Part shown: positions 24,493 through 32,955 of the stretch, in pieces
Layout of the letters: each line of letters begins with the position of its first letter
Position numbering within the stretch: position 1 is the first letter of the stretch
Source: Deltaproteobacteria bacterium
GTDB taxonomy: Bacteria > Myxococcota > JACRCW01
DNA: 38,825 nt
Assembly (NCBI GenBank): GCA_016218805.1
Contig: JACRCW010000140.1
Span: 1 to 38,825 of the forward strand
Reading direction: 5' to 3'
Notes under the pieces: model-generated
What the model was told of the DNA's origin: nothing
Databases searched by the model: none
Seen by the model: the letters and a program-made list of their open reading frames with translations, nothing else
Position numbers and translations under genes: made by a program

Positions 24493-24936
24493 ATGCGCCA
24501 CAACCTTCCCACCTTCCTCCTGGCAGCGGCGACAGCAGCGGCAGCGGTCTTCCCGTTGGACGCGGCGGCCGCCCCACGGAACGCCACGCCCCTGTTCACC
24601 AAGGGCCACGGCCCGCAGCGCCCCATGGAACTTCTGTCTGACGTGGCGCTGGAAGTCAGCCCCGCGCTGGGGCGCACGGGCGCGCTGGAGGCGCTGCGCA
24701 AGCAGGCGCTGGAAATGGGTGCGGACGCGGTGATTGACGTCGTGGTGCAGCCGGTGAAGGTCACTTTTCCGGTGGGCATGATCACGGGCCTGCCCATGGT
24801 GGTGATGGGCGGCCTGCTCAGCCTGGCCACGTTGAGCCCGGACCCGGTGGCCAAGGTGGCCCAGCAGGAACTGCAGCAGGGTCTCACGCGCGAAGTGCTG
24901 CTGGTCCGCGGCGTGCCGGTGAAGTTCCTGCGTTGA
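24493..24936 (+). CDS. small secreted protein, YbjQ-like segment
   Basis: This 147-residue protein has a Sec signal peptide (Ala-rich, cleavage near residue 25-27). The segment LEALRKQALEMGADAVIDVVV resembles the helix-strand of the YbjQ/heavy-metal-binding and similar periplasmic families, in which a strand pairs after an Ala-Asp-Ala-Val/Ile turn. A hydrophobic stretch (TGLPMVVMGGLLSLATL) follows. The ATG at 24493 has AAAAGGGG eight bases upstream. It ends one base before the stop of the convergent CoA ligase gene. Family assignment is weak; function unknown. Confidence 0.72.
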   Translation: MRHNLPTFLLAAATAAAAVFPLDAAAAPRNATPLFTKGHGPQRPMELLSDVALEVSPALGRTGALEALRKQALEMGADAVIDVVVQPVKVTFPVGMITGLPMVVMGGLLSLATLSPDPVAKVAQQELQQGLTREVLLVRGVPVKFLR

Positions 24937-24937
24937 G

Positions 24938-26497
24938 TCACACCAACGCCCGCACGGCCTTGCGGTCCACCTTCCCGCGGTCGTTCTTGGGCAGACCGTC
25001 CACAAACTTCACCCAGCGCGGATACTTGTAGGGCTGCAGCCGGTCCTTCACGTGCGCTTTGAGCGCGTCCGCCGTGGCGTCGTCCGGCGGGTGACCCGCC
25101 TTGAGGACAACAAACGCCAGCGGCTTGTCCAGCCCATCCGCGTCCGCCTTCCCCACCACGCAGCACCCGTCTACGGCGGCGTGGCCAAGCAGCGCGTTCT
25201 CCACTTCCAGCGGCGCCACCCAGCGCCCGCCCACCTTCAGCAGGTCATCCGCGCGCCCGTGGAACGTGTAGTACCCCTCGCCGTCGCGGCTGAACTTGTC
25301 CGCGGTGATGCAGGTGTCGCCGCGGAATACCTGGTAGCTCTTCTCGCGGTCGCGCCAATAGCAGAGGCCCACGCTCTTCCCGCTGATGTGCATGGTGCCG
25401 ATCTCGCCGTCCGGCACGTCGCGGCCGTCGTCGTCAACGATGCGGGCGCGGTAACCGTCCACAATGCGGCCCAGCGTCCCGGGGCGCACGTCCCCAGGGC
25501 GGTTGCTGATGTAGATGTGGAACATCTCCGCGCTGCCAATGCCGTCGTAGACCTCCACGCCGGTGCGCGCTTTCCAGCGCTCGTACAGCTCGCGCGGGAG
25601 CGCTTCCCCGGCGGAGAACATGAACCGCAGCGAGCGCAGCGCGTCCAGCACGCGCGGGTCCGCGTCCGCCTGCGCCAGGATGGCGGCCATCATGGTGGGC
25701 ACGGCGGTCAGCACGGTGGCGCGGTGACGTGCACACGCGGCCAGCACGCTCTCCGGGGTGGACCGCTCCGGGAACAGCGCCGCAGTGGCGCCCACCGCCA
25801 GCGGGAACATCAGGTTGGTCCCCGTGGCATAGCCGAAGAACAACTTGGGCACGCTCACCGTGACGTCGTCCGGGCGCAGGCCAATGGTCCCCTTGGCGAA
25901 CACCTCCGTGTTGAAGATGTAATCCCCCGCGCGGTGCACCACCGCGCGCGGCAGCCCGGTGGAACCGGAGGTGAACAACCAGATGGCCGGGTCATCCGCG
26001 TGCACGGGTGCGGGCGTGGCCAGCGGTTCCGCGCGCGCCAGCGCGTCTTCCATGCGGTCAAACGTGGACGAGGCTGGCGCGCCGCTGGTGAGGATGACCA
26101 CGTGTTGCAGGTCTGCGGGCAGCGCCTGCAGCACGGGGGTGAGCGCGTGGTCCGCCACCACCGCGCGTGCCCCGGTGTAGCGGACGTAATGGACCACGTC
26201 CTCCGGCTTCACGTCGGGGTTCACCATGGCCACCACGGCGCCCAGCCGCAGCGTGCCAAAGAACGCCGCGGCAAAGTGGATGCCGTCGCGCAGCAGGAAC
26301 AGCACGCGCTGGTCCGGCGTGATGCCGCGTTCGCCCAGCGCGCCGGCGCAGCGCGCGGCCAGTTCCTCCAACTCCGCGTAGGTCCACGCGCCCGCCGCGG
26401 TGACCACCGCCGGGTGCGCACCGCGTCCCGCGGCGATCCGTGACGTCAGAAAGTACTGGCAGAGGTTGGACTGCTCCGGGAACTTCACGTCCGGCAT
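24938..26497 (-). CDS. benzoate-CoA ligase-like AMP-forming synthetase
   Basis: This 519-residue ANL-superfamily enzyme would activate a carboxylate as acyl-AMP and transfer it to CoA. The block IGLRPDDVTVSVPKLFFGYATG and the MFPLAVGATAALFPER region are characteristic of benzoate-CoA ligases. The A3 core is TSGSTGLPR (near 175-183), where the usual Lys is Arg. A5-type YDGIGSAEMFHI and the A10 lysine (Lys509, NDRGKVDRK) are present. No other aromatic degradation gene is nearby, so the substrate (benzoate, an analogue or another aryl acid) is open. GGGGAAG precedes the ATG at 26497. It follows the small lipoprotein gene by 21 bases. Confidence 0.88.
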   Translation of the reverse strand: MPDVKFPEQSNLCQYFLTSRIAAGRGAHPAVVTAAGAWTYAELEELAARCAGALGERGITPDQRVLFLLRDGIHFAAAFFGTLRLGAVVAMVNPDVKPEDVVHYVRYTGARAVVADHALTPVLQALPADLQHVVILTSGAPASSTFDRMEDALARAEPLATPAPVHADDPAIWLFTSGSTGLPRAVVHRAGDYIFNTEVFAKGTIGLRPDDVTVSVPKLFFGYATGTNLMFPLAVGATAALFPERSTPESVLAACARHRATVLTAVPTMMAAILAQADADPRVLDALRSLRFMFSAGEALPRELYERWKARTGVEVYDGIGSAEMFHIYISNRPGDVRPGTLGRIVDGYRARIVDDDGRDVPDGEIGTMHISGKSVGLCYWRDREKSYQVFRGDTCITADKFSRDGEGYYTFHGRADDLLKVGGRWVAPLEVENALLGHAAVDGCCVVGKADADGLDKPLAFVVLKAGHPPDDATADALKAHVKDRLQPYKYPRWVKFVDGLPKNDRGKVDRKAVRALV

Positions 26498-26518
26498 GTT
26501 CTTCCCCCGTCGAGAATG

Positions 26519-26899
26519 TCAGGGCGCCCACTTCGGCTTGGGAGGATACGGGATCAGGCTGCACTCGCGCTCGCAGTAGATGGGATAGACAAATGGCGGC
26601 GTGGGAGGCGTGGGAACCGGTCCGGGGAAGCGGCACACCGGGTAGGCCGGCCGCGAGCGCCACTCCGCGGCGCACTCCAACTGCTGCCCGTTCTCCTCCA
26701 ACTGCCGCACCCAGGCGCACAGCGTCGCCTTGCACTGCTCGCACTCGTCGTCGGTGGTGGGCGCCAGGCACTGGTCATCCGCGCCGCAGATCTGCCGGCG
26801 CAGCATGGCGCACGGCGGCAGGTCACCGGTGCTCTCCGGCAGCGGAGCGCACGCGGTAGCGAGCAACAGCGCGATCAGGACACGACGGGCTGTGGACAC
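26519..26899 (-). CDS. small Cys-rich lipoprotein
   Basis: This is a 126-residue protein with lipobox ATAC (Cys17; +2 Ala). The mature part has about ten cysteines (PPCAMLRRQICGADDQCL, DECEQCKATLC) and a Pro-rich C-terminus (PVPTPPTPP, PYPPKPKWAP). The first codon is GTG at 26899 with AAGGAC five bases upstream. No domain is recognised. It precedes the CoA ligase gene on the same strand, so they may be co-transcribed, though a functional link is not obvious. Confidence 0.78.
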   Translation of the reverse strand: MSTARRVLIALLLATACAPLPESTGDLPPCAMLRRQICGADDQCLAPTTDDECEQCKATLCAWVRQLEENGQQLECAAEWRSRPAYPVCRFPGPVPTPPTPPFVYPIYCERECSLIPYPPKPKWAP

Positions 26900-27051
26900 G
26901 GGCGTCCTTCATAGAGCGACGGACCCGCGCGCGTCCACGGGGTGGGACAAGGTGCGCAGCCGGCATCCGCGGGCGTTTTCTTGGCGCCGCGTGGAACCAC
27001 CGTTAGGCTGCGCACAGACCTCTGCCAACACGGGAGCTGCGCCCTGGTGCC

Positions 27052-28413
27052 ATGACACGCCACCTGCCCCTTTCCCTCGCCATCGTTGCCGCCGGGTTTC
27101 TCGTCGGGCGGGGCGTGGCGCGCGCGCTGGACCTGGGCAACCCGCCGGATGCCGTCAGCGCCACCACCACGGTGGGCCTGCTGCCGGAGCCCGAGGAGGG
27201 CGCCGGCCAGCGTCACGAGGATGACGACGAACGCGAGGACCCCGCCACGGCCCCGCCCGCGGCCGCCGTGCCGCCTTCCGAGGACGCCTCTGACGAGGAG
27301 GATCTTGGTGGCGCCGTGACGCCCGCCCCCGCAGCACCCCGCAAGTTTGAGGTGGGCGTGGACCTCAAGGCTGCGCTGGATTCACTCCGGCGTGACGGGC
27401 GCGGGCTGTCCGCGCTGCGCGGTGGGCGGCCCCAGGCCACCACGCTGCAACCCGAGCTGCAGTCCGCCGCCGAGAACCTGCTCAGGGACTACCGCGTGCC
27501 CGCCGGCGCCATCGTCGCTATGGACCCGCGCACCGGGCAGGTGCTGGCCGCGGCCGGCTATTCCGACGACGGGTCGTTCGGGCGCGAACTGGCCGTGGTC
27601 CCGCTGGCGCCGGCTGCCAGCATCTTCAAGATTGTCACCGGCGCGGCGTTGCTGGAGAAGGGCGTGGCCGCCACGACGGAATCCTGCTTCTCCGGCGGCA
27701 AGCGCCGCGTCCGCGAGCGTGACCTCAAGAAGGAAGGCGGCCCGCGCTGCGTGTCCTTCTCCGAGGCCATGGCAAAGTCCGCCAACATCCCGTTTGCCCG
27801 CATGACGCGCGATCACCTGCAGCCGACGGACCTGCGCCGCTGGGCGTCCGCGTTTCTGTTCAACCGCGCGCTGCCCGGTGGCGTCCCCCCGTCCGCCGCG
27901 CGCATCCCCGACGTGGCGGACATGGACTTCTTCCGAACCGGCGCGGGCTTTGGTGACGTGCGCCTGAGCGCGCTGCACGGCGCGCTGCTGGCGGCCACCG
28001 TGGCCAACGGCGGCGTGATGCCCGCGCCCGTGTGGTTCAAGGACGAGCCCACCGCCAACCGCCGCCGCGTGATGGACGCCAACACCGCCGCCACCCTTGG
28101 CACCATGATGGAGCGCACCGTCACCGAGGGCACCGCGCGCCGCGCCTTCCGCGAGCGCCGCCGTCCCGCCCTGGGCGACATCCGCGTCGCCGGGAAGACC
28201 GGTTCGCTGGCGGAGCAGGCGCCGTTCCGGGACTACAGCTGGTTTGTGGGGTACGCGCCGGCGGACAACCCCACCGTGGTGGTCAGCACGTTTGTCATGA
28301 ACAACGCCGAGTGGCGCATCCGCGCGTCCTACGTGGGCCGCGAGATGCTGCGCGCGCAGCTGGTCAAGGGCCACCGGGTCTACCGGCCCGTGGAGGACGT
28401 CGCGCACCGTTGA
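27052..28413 (+). CDS. compact penicillin-binding transpeptidase
   Basis: This is a 453-residue protein. An N-terminal signal/anchor (about 7-27) and a long Glu/Asp/Pro/Ala-rich linker (about 40-100) precede a transpeptidase domain (about 130-430). The active-site triad motifs are intact: Ser190-x-x-Lys (SIFK), Ser243-x-Asn (KSANIP) and Lys382-Thr-Gly (GKTGS). It lacks the large dimerisation and pedestal domain of class B PBPs such as FtsI, so it is smaller than typical. It would cross-link peptidoglycan, or could serve in a specialised role. The ATG at 27052 fits the signal. It is divergent from the small lipoprotein gene and 68 bases upstream of the Spy/CpxP-like gene. Confidence 0.9.
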   Translation: MTRHLPLSLAIVAAGFLVGRGVARALDLGNPPDAVSATTTVGLLPEPEEGAGQRHEDDDEREDPATAPPAAAVPPSEDASDEEDLGGAVTPAPAAPRKFEVGVDLKAALDSLRRDGRGLSALRGGRPQATTLQPELQSAAENLLRDYRVPAGAIVAMDPRTGQVLAAAGYSDDGSFGRELAVVPLAPAASIFKIVTGAALLEKGVAATTESCFSGGKRRVRERDLKKEGGPRCVSFSEAMAKSANIPFARMTRDHLQPTDLRRWASAFLFNRALPGGVPPSAARIPDVADMDFFRTGAGFGDVRLSALHGALLAATVANGGVMPAPVWFKDEPTANRRRVMDANTAATLGTMMERTVTEGTARRAFRERRRPALGDIRVAGKTGSLAEQAPFRDYSWFVGYAPADNPTVVVSTFVMNNAEWRIRASYVGREMLRAQLVKGHRVYRPVEDVAHR

Positions 28414-28481
28414 GCCGCCTTAACCCCCGCCACCTGCGCGTCGTTCCATGTCCGTTGGGCGTGAACGAAAGGGGTTTGATC

Positions 28482-28916
28482 ATGCGGTGGCTCGGACAGG
28501 CGTTGATGTGGGGCATGGTGGTCACGGCGGTGCCGGTCACAGCGTTGGCCCGCGGTCCCGGCAAGATGCAGGAGCTCAAGGACAAGGTGGGCGTGGACGA
28601 CGCCACCGCGGGCAAGGTGCGTGAGATCTTTGACCGCAACCGCGAGGCCCGGCACGCGGCGCAGATCCGGCAGCGCAATGCGCGTGAGAAGGTGGAGTCC
28701 CTGGTGCGCGCCAACAGCACCGACGAGGGCGCCTACCGCTCCGCACTGGACGAGCTGCAATCCGCGCGCGAAGCGATGCTGGAACTGCGCAAGCAGCAGG
28801 TCTCACAGCTCAAGCAGGTGCTCAGCGCGTCCCAGCAGGCACGGCTGCTGGTGGCGCTGGAGCAGCGCAAGGGCCACCGGCGCGGTGGCCGTGACCGGGA
28901 CCGGGGCGACCGCTGA
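28482..28916 (+). CDS. periplasmic Spy/CpxP-like helical protein
   Basis: This is a 144-residue protein with a signal peptide (cleavage after ALA, about residue 24) and a mature part that is almost all helix, rich in Arg, Glu and Gln. GVDDATAGKVREIFDRNREARHAA followed by VLSASQQARLLVALEQRK resembles the two LTxxQ-type helices of Spy/CpxP/ZraP-like periplasmic chaperones or metal-stress proteins. The tail is GHRRGGRDRDRGDR. AAAGGGG lies eight bases before the ATG at 28482. It follows the transpeptidase on the same strand and ends two bases before the convergent hydrolase stop. Confidence 0.8.
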   Translation: MRWLGQALMWGMVVTAVPVTALARGPGKMQELKDKVGVDDATAGKVREIFDRNREARHAAQIRQRNAREKVESLVRANSTDEGAYRSALDELQSAREAMLELRKQQVSQLKQVLSASQQARLLVALEQRKGHRRGGRDRDRGDR

Positions 28917-28918
28917 CC

Positions 28919-29665
28919 TCACAGCGACGCGGTGTCACCCGGCTTCAACACCTTCAGGCGTTTGTCGCCCTTGAACGCGGCCTCAACGTCCGCCTGCTGT
29001 GCCAGCGCGCCAAACGTCCCAAAGTGCATGGGCACGATCACGTCCGGCTGGAAGTACTTCTTCACCGCCAACGCCGCGGTGGCGGGGTCCTGCGTGAACG
29101 GCCCGCCGCCCACGTTCAGCAACAGCACGTTGGGCCGGTACAGTTCCTGGATCAGCGCCATGTCACCAAAGATCCACGTGTCACCGCAGTGGTACAGGCT
29201 CCGCCCGTCGGCAAACCGCAGGACGTAACCCACCGGGCGACCGTTGGGCTCACTGGAGTGCATGGCGGGCACCATGTGGATGGTCACGTCCCCCACCTTG
29301 AACGTCCCACCCACGTTGCCGCCCACCTTCTGCGCATCAGGGATCTGCAGCGCGCTCACGTATTCAAACGTGCCCACCACCTTGGCGCCGGTGGCCTTGG
29401 CAATCTCCACGGCGTCAGCCGCGTGGTCCGGGTGTGAATGCGTCACCAGGATGGCGGCCGGCTTGTACTTGGACAGGTCCTTGCGCCCGGCCGGCGTGGC
29501 CGGGTTGTCCTTGATGAACGGGTCCAGCAGCAGCGTGGTGCCGCCGGACGACGTCACTTCAAACGCGGCGTGACCCAGCCAGGTGACCTTGATGTCCTTC
29601 TTGTCAGCGGCCAGCGCCCCCGACGACGACAACGCGAAAGCCAGCAGCAGTGCGACGCGCTTCAC
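28919..29665 (-). CDS. exported UPF0173-type metallo-beta-lactamase-fold hydrolase
   Basis: This is a 248-residue protein with a signal peptide (cleavage after ALA, about residue 20). The remainder matches the UPF0173/UlaG-like group: VTWLGHAAFEV, LLDPFI, the metal motif THSHPDH, HMVPAMHSS, YHCGDTWIFGDM and PMHFGTF. Most relatives are cytoplasmic; here a signal peptide implies a periplasmic enzyme. The substrate is unknown. The start is a GTG at 29665 with GGAGG five bases upstream, and that Shine-Dalgarno sits inside a hairpin. It is last in a minus-strand run after DUF2062 and the carboxypeptidase. Confidence 0.88.
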   Translation of the reverse strand: MKRVALLLAFALSSSGALAADKKDIKVTWLGHAAFEVTSSGGTTLLLDPFIKDNPATPAGRKDLSKYKPAAILVTHSHPDHAADAVEIAKATGAKVVGTFEYVSALQIPDAQKVGGNVGGTFKVGDVTIHMVPAMHSSEPNGRPVGYVLRFADGRSLYHCGDTWIFGDMALIQELYRPNVLLLNVGGGPFTQDPATAALAVKKYFQPDVIVPMHFGTFGALAQQADVEAAFKGDKRLKVLKPGDTASL

Positions 29666-29669
29666 GGTT

Positions 29670-29695
29670 CCTCCGGTTGAAAGGGTGGCCGGAGG
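29670..29695 (-). promoter_or_regulatory. hairpin covering the Shine-Dalgarno of the UPF0173 gene
   Basis: CCTCCGG (29670-29676) and CCGGAGG (29689-29695) are perfectly complementary around a 12-base loop. On the mRNA (minus strand) the 3' arm CCGGAGG contains the ribosome binding site of the GTG start at 29665. The fold would occlude initiation unless opened by translation, heat or a ligand. Confidence 0.5.
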
Positions 29696-29716
29696 TAACG
29701 AAGTGCCCGCGGCGTG

Positions 29717-30193
29717 TCAGGGCCCCTTGGCGGTGGGCACCAGGCGCGCGGCAATGGGCTTGAGCAGCGCGTACGCAATCACCGCGACGGGCGGCGTCAG
29801 GACGAGCCACGCGACGACCGCACGCGCCATCGTCTCGCCGAATTCGCGCAGCGTGCCCACCGGATCCGCCTGCAGCATTTCCGCAAGCTGCGTGACGGAG
29901 AACGGCAGCGGCTCAACGCCAAACAACCATTCCCCGGCGCGTACGTACGGCAGGAACAACAGGAACTGCAGCGGGTAGACCCCCACGTTGCCGATCTGGA
30001 TGGCCACCTGGTTGAGCCGAAACACCAGCGCGATCACCCCGCACATCACCGTGGACACCCACGGCACCGGGATGATGCCCAGGGCGCCCCCCAACACGAC
30101 GGAGAACGCCAGGCGCCCCGGCGTGAGGCCCTGGCGCAACAGCGCGACCATGGGGCGATAGACCCGGGTCCGGAACGCGTCCCGCAGATCCAT
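29717..30193 (-). CDS. DUF2062 membrane protein
   Basis: This is a 158-residue inner-membrane protein. The segment RQGLTPGRLAFSVVLGGALGIIPVPWVST is the DUF2062 signature. About three transmembrane helices are visible (around 28-60, 70-90 and 125-150), with an amphipathic region between. The family function is unknown; relatives are linked to envelope or glycosyltransferase proteins. The ATG at 30193 lies one base after the carboxypeptidase stop, so the two are coupled. Confidence 0.87.
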   Translation of the reverse strand: MDLRDAFRTRVYRPMVALLRQGLTPGRLAFSVVLGGALGIIPVPWVSTVMCGVIALVFRLNQVAIQIGNVGVYPLQFLLFLPYVRAGEWLFGVEPLPFSVTQLAEMLQADPVGTLREFGETMARAVVAWLVLTPPVAVIAYALLKPIAARLVPTAKGP

Positions 30194-30194
30194 G

Positions 30195-31940
30195 TCAGGG
30201 CGCGCCGTCGGTGCGCAGCACCGGGTAGAGGTTCATGGCGCGGTCAAACGACGGGTGACGACGGTAGAAGAAGTCCAGCCGCGCGGCCGGGTCCTTCGCG
30301 AACACGGGATCATCGACCAGCTTGCGCATGAACTCGTCACGCAGCGCGGGGTCATCCTGCAGCAGCTGCTCCGCCACCTGCTCAGCGACGTAGGGCTCCA
30401 TGTATTCCTTCTGCTCCAGCACCGCGCTGAAGAAGCCCCACGATACGAACGAGTCCGGTGCGCGCGGTTCAAACAGGTGCAACACCATGAGCCCCGCGGG
30501 CTGCGCCACCGGCACATACAGGCTCCCGGCCGCAACGGGCACGCTGGCGTCCTCCCATTCCCCCTTCACCGCCACCGTCTGGCGGCCTTCATACGGAACG
30601 GGGCGGAACACCGGCTCCTTCATCCGGAACTGCCGACACTTCATGGCGGGCCGGGCCGCCGCCACCGTCGTGTAGCGGATGGCGTGGAGGTCCAGCCGTT
30701 CGCGCACCACGCCGGCCCAGCCCGGAGGAACCACGTAACCCCCGCGCGGTGCATCCACTTGCATCTCCGGCACGGGCTCCGGGAAGAACGGCACGGTCCA
30801 CGTCGTCGGGCGGGTCGGGTCGTAGCGCACGCGCACCGCACCGGAGATGGGCGATGGTTCGCGCGTGTACGCGTACCCGGGGAAGGCCATCATGACGGAG
30901 TGCTTGCCGTCTCCCCACGTCAGTGTGACCGGTTCCCCACCCATGCGCTTCATACCGTCATCCGCGTCCGCTGCGGCGCGCCGCAGCGCGGCTCCCTGTT
31001 TCCCGACGAGAAGCAGGAACGCGAGCACCGTGTCATGCGTGGCGCGCACGCGCGTGGCGTAGTCCTTCCATGAGTGCGTCTCCACCAGCACGCCCCACCG
31101 GTGATGCGCGGACCAGTACGCTGACGAGAACCGGGGCGGCGCGACCCCCTGCGCAAAACCGCTGGAGGGATCATCATCCTTCTGGAACGCGGGATAGAAC
31201 GTCAGCGGCTTGTGCCCGTTGGCCTCCAGGCCCTTCACCACGTCATCCAGCAACTGCTTGCCCGCCTGTTTCATGCCGTCCGGCCCCACGTGCACCGGTT
31301 CCATCATCACGGACACGTCCGGCTGGAAGTTGGCACCGTCCGTCACGTGCAGGTCCAGGTAGACCAGCGGGTCCCACGCGTGCAGCAGACGCAGCAGGGC
31401 CTGCGTCTCCGGCGCATCCGCCTTCACGTAATCCCGGTTGAGGTTGAGGTTCCGTGACGACGTGCGCCAGCCCATCTCCTCCGGTCCCACCTGGTTGGGA
31501 CGGTTGTGCGCGCCAAAGCGTTCGTGCCCATCTGCATTGAGCACCGGGACGAACACCGCCACGACCTGGCGCAGCGCGCCCGGAGCCAGCGTCCCCTCCA
31601 GCAGGCCGCGCAGCACCTGGAAGCCCGCGTCCTTCCCGTCAATCTCACCCGCGTGGATGCCGCCCTGGAACAGCACCGCGGGCACGCCCTTCTTCCGCGC
31701 GCTGGCCGCATCCAGCGCCCCGCTCTCTGATGCCACCAGCACCTTGAGCGCGCGGCCCTCCGGCGTGGTGCCAAACGTGGAGCAGCGCGCCTTGCCCGGG
31801 AAGCGCTTCTCAAACGCCGCACACAGGCGTTCCACCTCGTCGTAGCGGCCCGTCTTCTTCCATCGCGTCTGTTCCGCCGTCGTGGCGAGGGGTTCGGGCC
31901 CCGCGGCAAGGACCGCGGCGGCAAGCAGGGGGAGGAGCAT
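30195..31940 (-). CDS. secreted M14-family zinc carboxypeptidase
   Basis: This is a 581-residue exopeptidase-like protein. A short signal peptide (MLLPLLAAAVLAAG) is followed by the M14 domain: zinc ligands in GGIHAGEIDG (His96, Glu99) and in YLDLHVTDGANFQPDVSV, substrate-binding RNLNLNRDY, and ETHSWKDYATRV near residue 287 with the likely catalytic Glu nearby. The C-terminal ~250 residues form an extra beta-rich domain. It would trim C-terminal residues from peptides in the periplasm or outside. The start at 31940 gives the signal peptide but has a weak ribosome site. It is divergent from the DHH-like gene and followed by DUF2062. Confidence 0.9.
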   Translation of the reverse strand: MLLPLLAAAVLAAGPEPLATTAEQTRWKKTGRYDEVERLCAAFEKRFPGKARCSTFGTTPEGRALKVLVASESGALDAASARKKGVPAVLFQGGIHAGEIDGKDAGFQVLRGLLEGTLAPGALRQVVAVFVPVLNADGHERFGAHNRPNQVGPEEMGWRTSSRNLNLNRDYVKADAPETQALLRLLHAWDPLVYLDLHVTDGANFQPDVSVMMEPVHVGPDGMKQAGKQLLDDVVKGLEANGHKPLTFYPAFQKDDDPSSGFAQGVAPPRFSSAYWSAHHRWGVLVETHSWKDYATRVRATHDTVLAFLLLVGKQGAALRRAAADADDGMKRMGGEPVTLTWGDGKHSVMMAFPGYAYTREPSPISGAVRVRYDPTRPTTWTVPFFPEPVPEMQVDAPRGGYVVPPGWAGVVRERLDLHAIRYTTVAAARPAMKCRQFRMKEPVFRPVPYEGRQTVAVKGEWEDASVPVAAGSLYVPVAQPAGLMVLHLFEPRAPDSFVSWGFFSAVLEQKEYMEPYVAEQVAEQLLQDDPALRDEFMRKLVDDPVFAKDPAARLDFFYRRHPSFDRAMNLYPVLRTDGAP

Positions 31941-31987
31941 GGGCGCAGGCTAGCGGCCAGGCGGGGGGGACCTTCAAGCGGTTGTCG

Positions 31988-32016
31988 CCCACGCGGCGTC
32001 GTGGGATCCACGTGGG
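31988..32016. promoter_or_regulatory. inverted repeat in short divergent promoter
   Basis: CCCACG-CGGCGT-CGTGGG (31988-32005) is a perfect inverted repeat with a 6-base spacer, followed by the palindrome CCACGTGG (32008-32015). It sits in the 78-base gap between the carboxypeptidase and the DHH-like gene and overlaps the leader of the latter. It is a candidate operator. Confidence 0.35.
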
Positions 32017-32018
32017 CC

Positions 32019-32951
32019 ATGCCTGCCCCGGTCAACCAGCACCTGCGCATCTTCACCGCAACGCGCGCGGATGAGGTGCCCCCGGGCATCACGCGCTACA
32101 TCGCCGTGGACGGGACCGTGCCCGGGTTTGCGCTCCGTTACGACCACCACGTCACCGGCGAAGCCATCAACCTGGACGCCCTGCCACCCATCGTCGACGG
32201 GACGGGTTACGACGGCCTGTGCACCACGCAGGCCGATGCGGACGCGATGGCCTCCATGGTGGCGGTGTTGCTGGGAGGAAAAACGCGCGTGCCCGCCCCC
32301 GCGCTGGCCGTGCTGGAGAGCGCGTCTCACTGGTGTGATCACCTGCTCCCGCACGCGGCGCATGACGCGGACATCAACCGCGCGGGCCGGGGTCTGTTGC
32401 GCGCGTTCCAGGTGGCCCTGGGAGACCACCGCACGCCGGACACCTCCGCGCCCATGCACGCGTTCTGTCACGACGTGGCGGCGCGCATCCTGGCGGGTGC
32501 CGCCCTGCCCTCCGCGCCCGAGGACGAGCAATCCCTGGCGCGGGCGCGCGCCGTGCTCTCCGCCGGGCGCGTGTCCATGCACGGCCGCGTGGCACTGGTG
32601 GACCTGCGCGGCACGGAGCGGCTGTCCACGGAGGCCATCTACCGCGCGCACGGCGGCCACGTGGGCGTGGTCTACGGCGACCACGAGCACGGCGGGCTGC
32701 GCTACACGGTGGGCATCAACCCGTTTGTCGACGGAGCACCGCGGGATGTGCGACCCGCGTTGCACGCGATTGCCGCAGCGGAGTTCCGGCATGGTCCACC
32801 GGTGCGCGCACCCGAGGCGGTGCCGGGCAACGAGAACTGGGGCGGGCGGGCGGTGGTGTTCGGCTCACCGTTCAACCACGGGTCACGGCTGACACCGTTG
32901 GAGGTGGTGGCGCTGGTGCTGGAGGCGCTGCCGGAACTGCGCGGAGGTTGA
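32019..32951 (+). CDS. DHH-phosphoesterase-like protein of unknown function
   Basis: This is a 310-residue cytoplasmic protein. The N-terminal part has YIAVDGTVPGFALRYDHHVTGEAINL, an Asp...Asp-His-His arrangement like the metal site of DHH phosphoesterases (nanoRNase/RecJ type). Later acidic and His residues (ESASHWCDHLL, AHDADINRAG) could be further ligands. The C-terminus (HGGLRYTVGINP, then ENWGGRAVVFGSP) vaguely recalls a DHHA1-like substrate domain. The match is partial, so a degenerate or divergent family is possible. The ATG at 32019 is used; a GTG at 32001 is an alternative. The next gene begins 4 bases downstream. Confidence 0.7.
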   Translation: MPAPVNQHLRIFTATRADEVPPGITRYIAVDGTVPGFALRYDHHVTGEAINLDALPPIVDGTGYDGLCTTQADADAMASMVAVLLGGKTRVPAPALAVLESASHWCDHLLPHAAHDADINRAGRGLLRAFQVALGDHRTPDTSAPMHAFCHDVAARILAGAALPSAPEDEQSLARARAVLSAGRVSMHGRVALVDLRGTERLSTEAIYRAHGGHVGVVYGDHEHGGLRYTVGINPFVDGAPRDVRPALHAIAAAEFRHGPPVRAPEAVPGNENWGGRAVVFGSPFNHGSRLTPLEVVALVLEALPELRGG

Positions 32952-32955
32952 TGCG

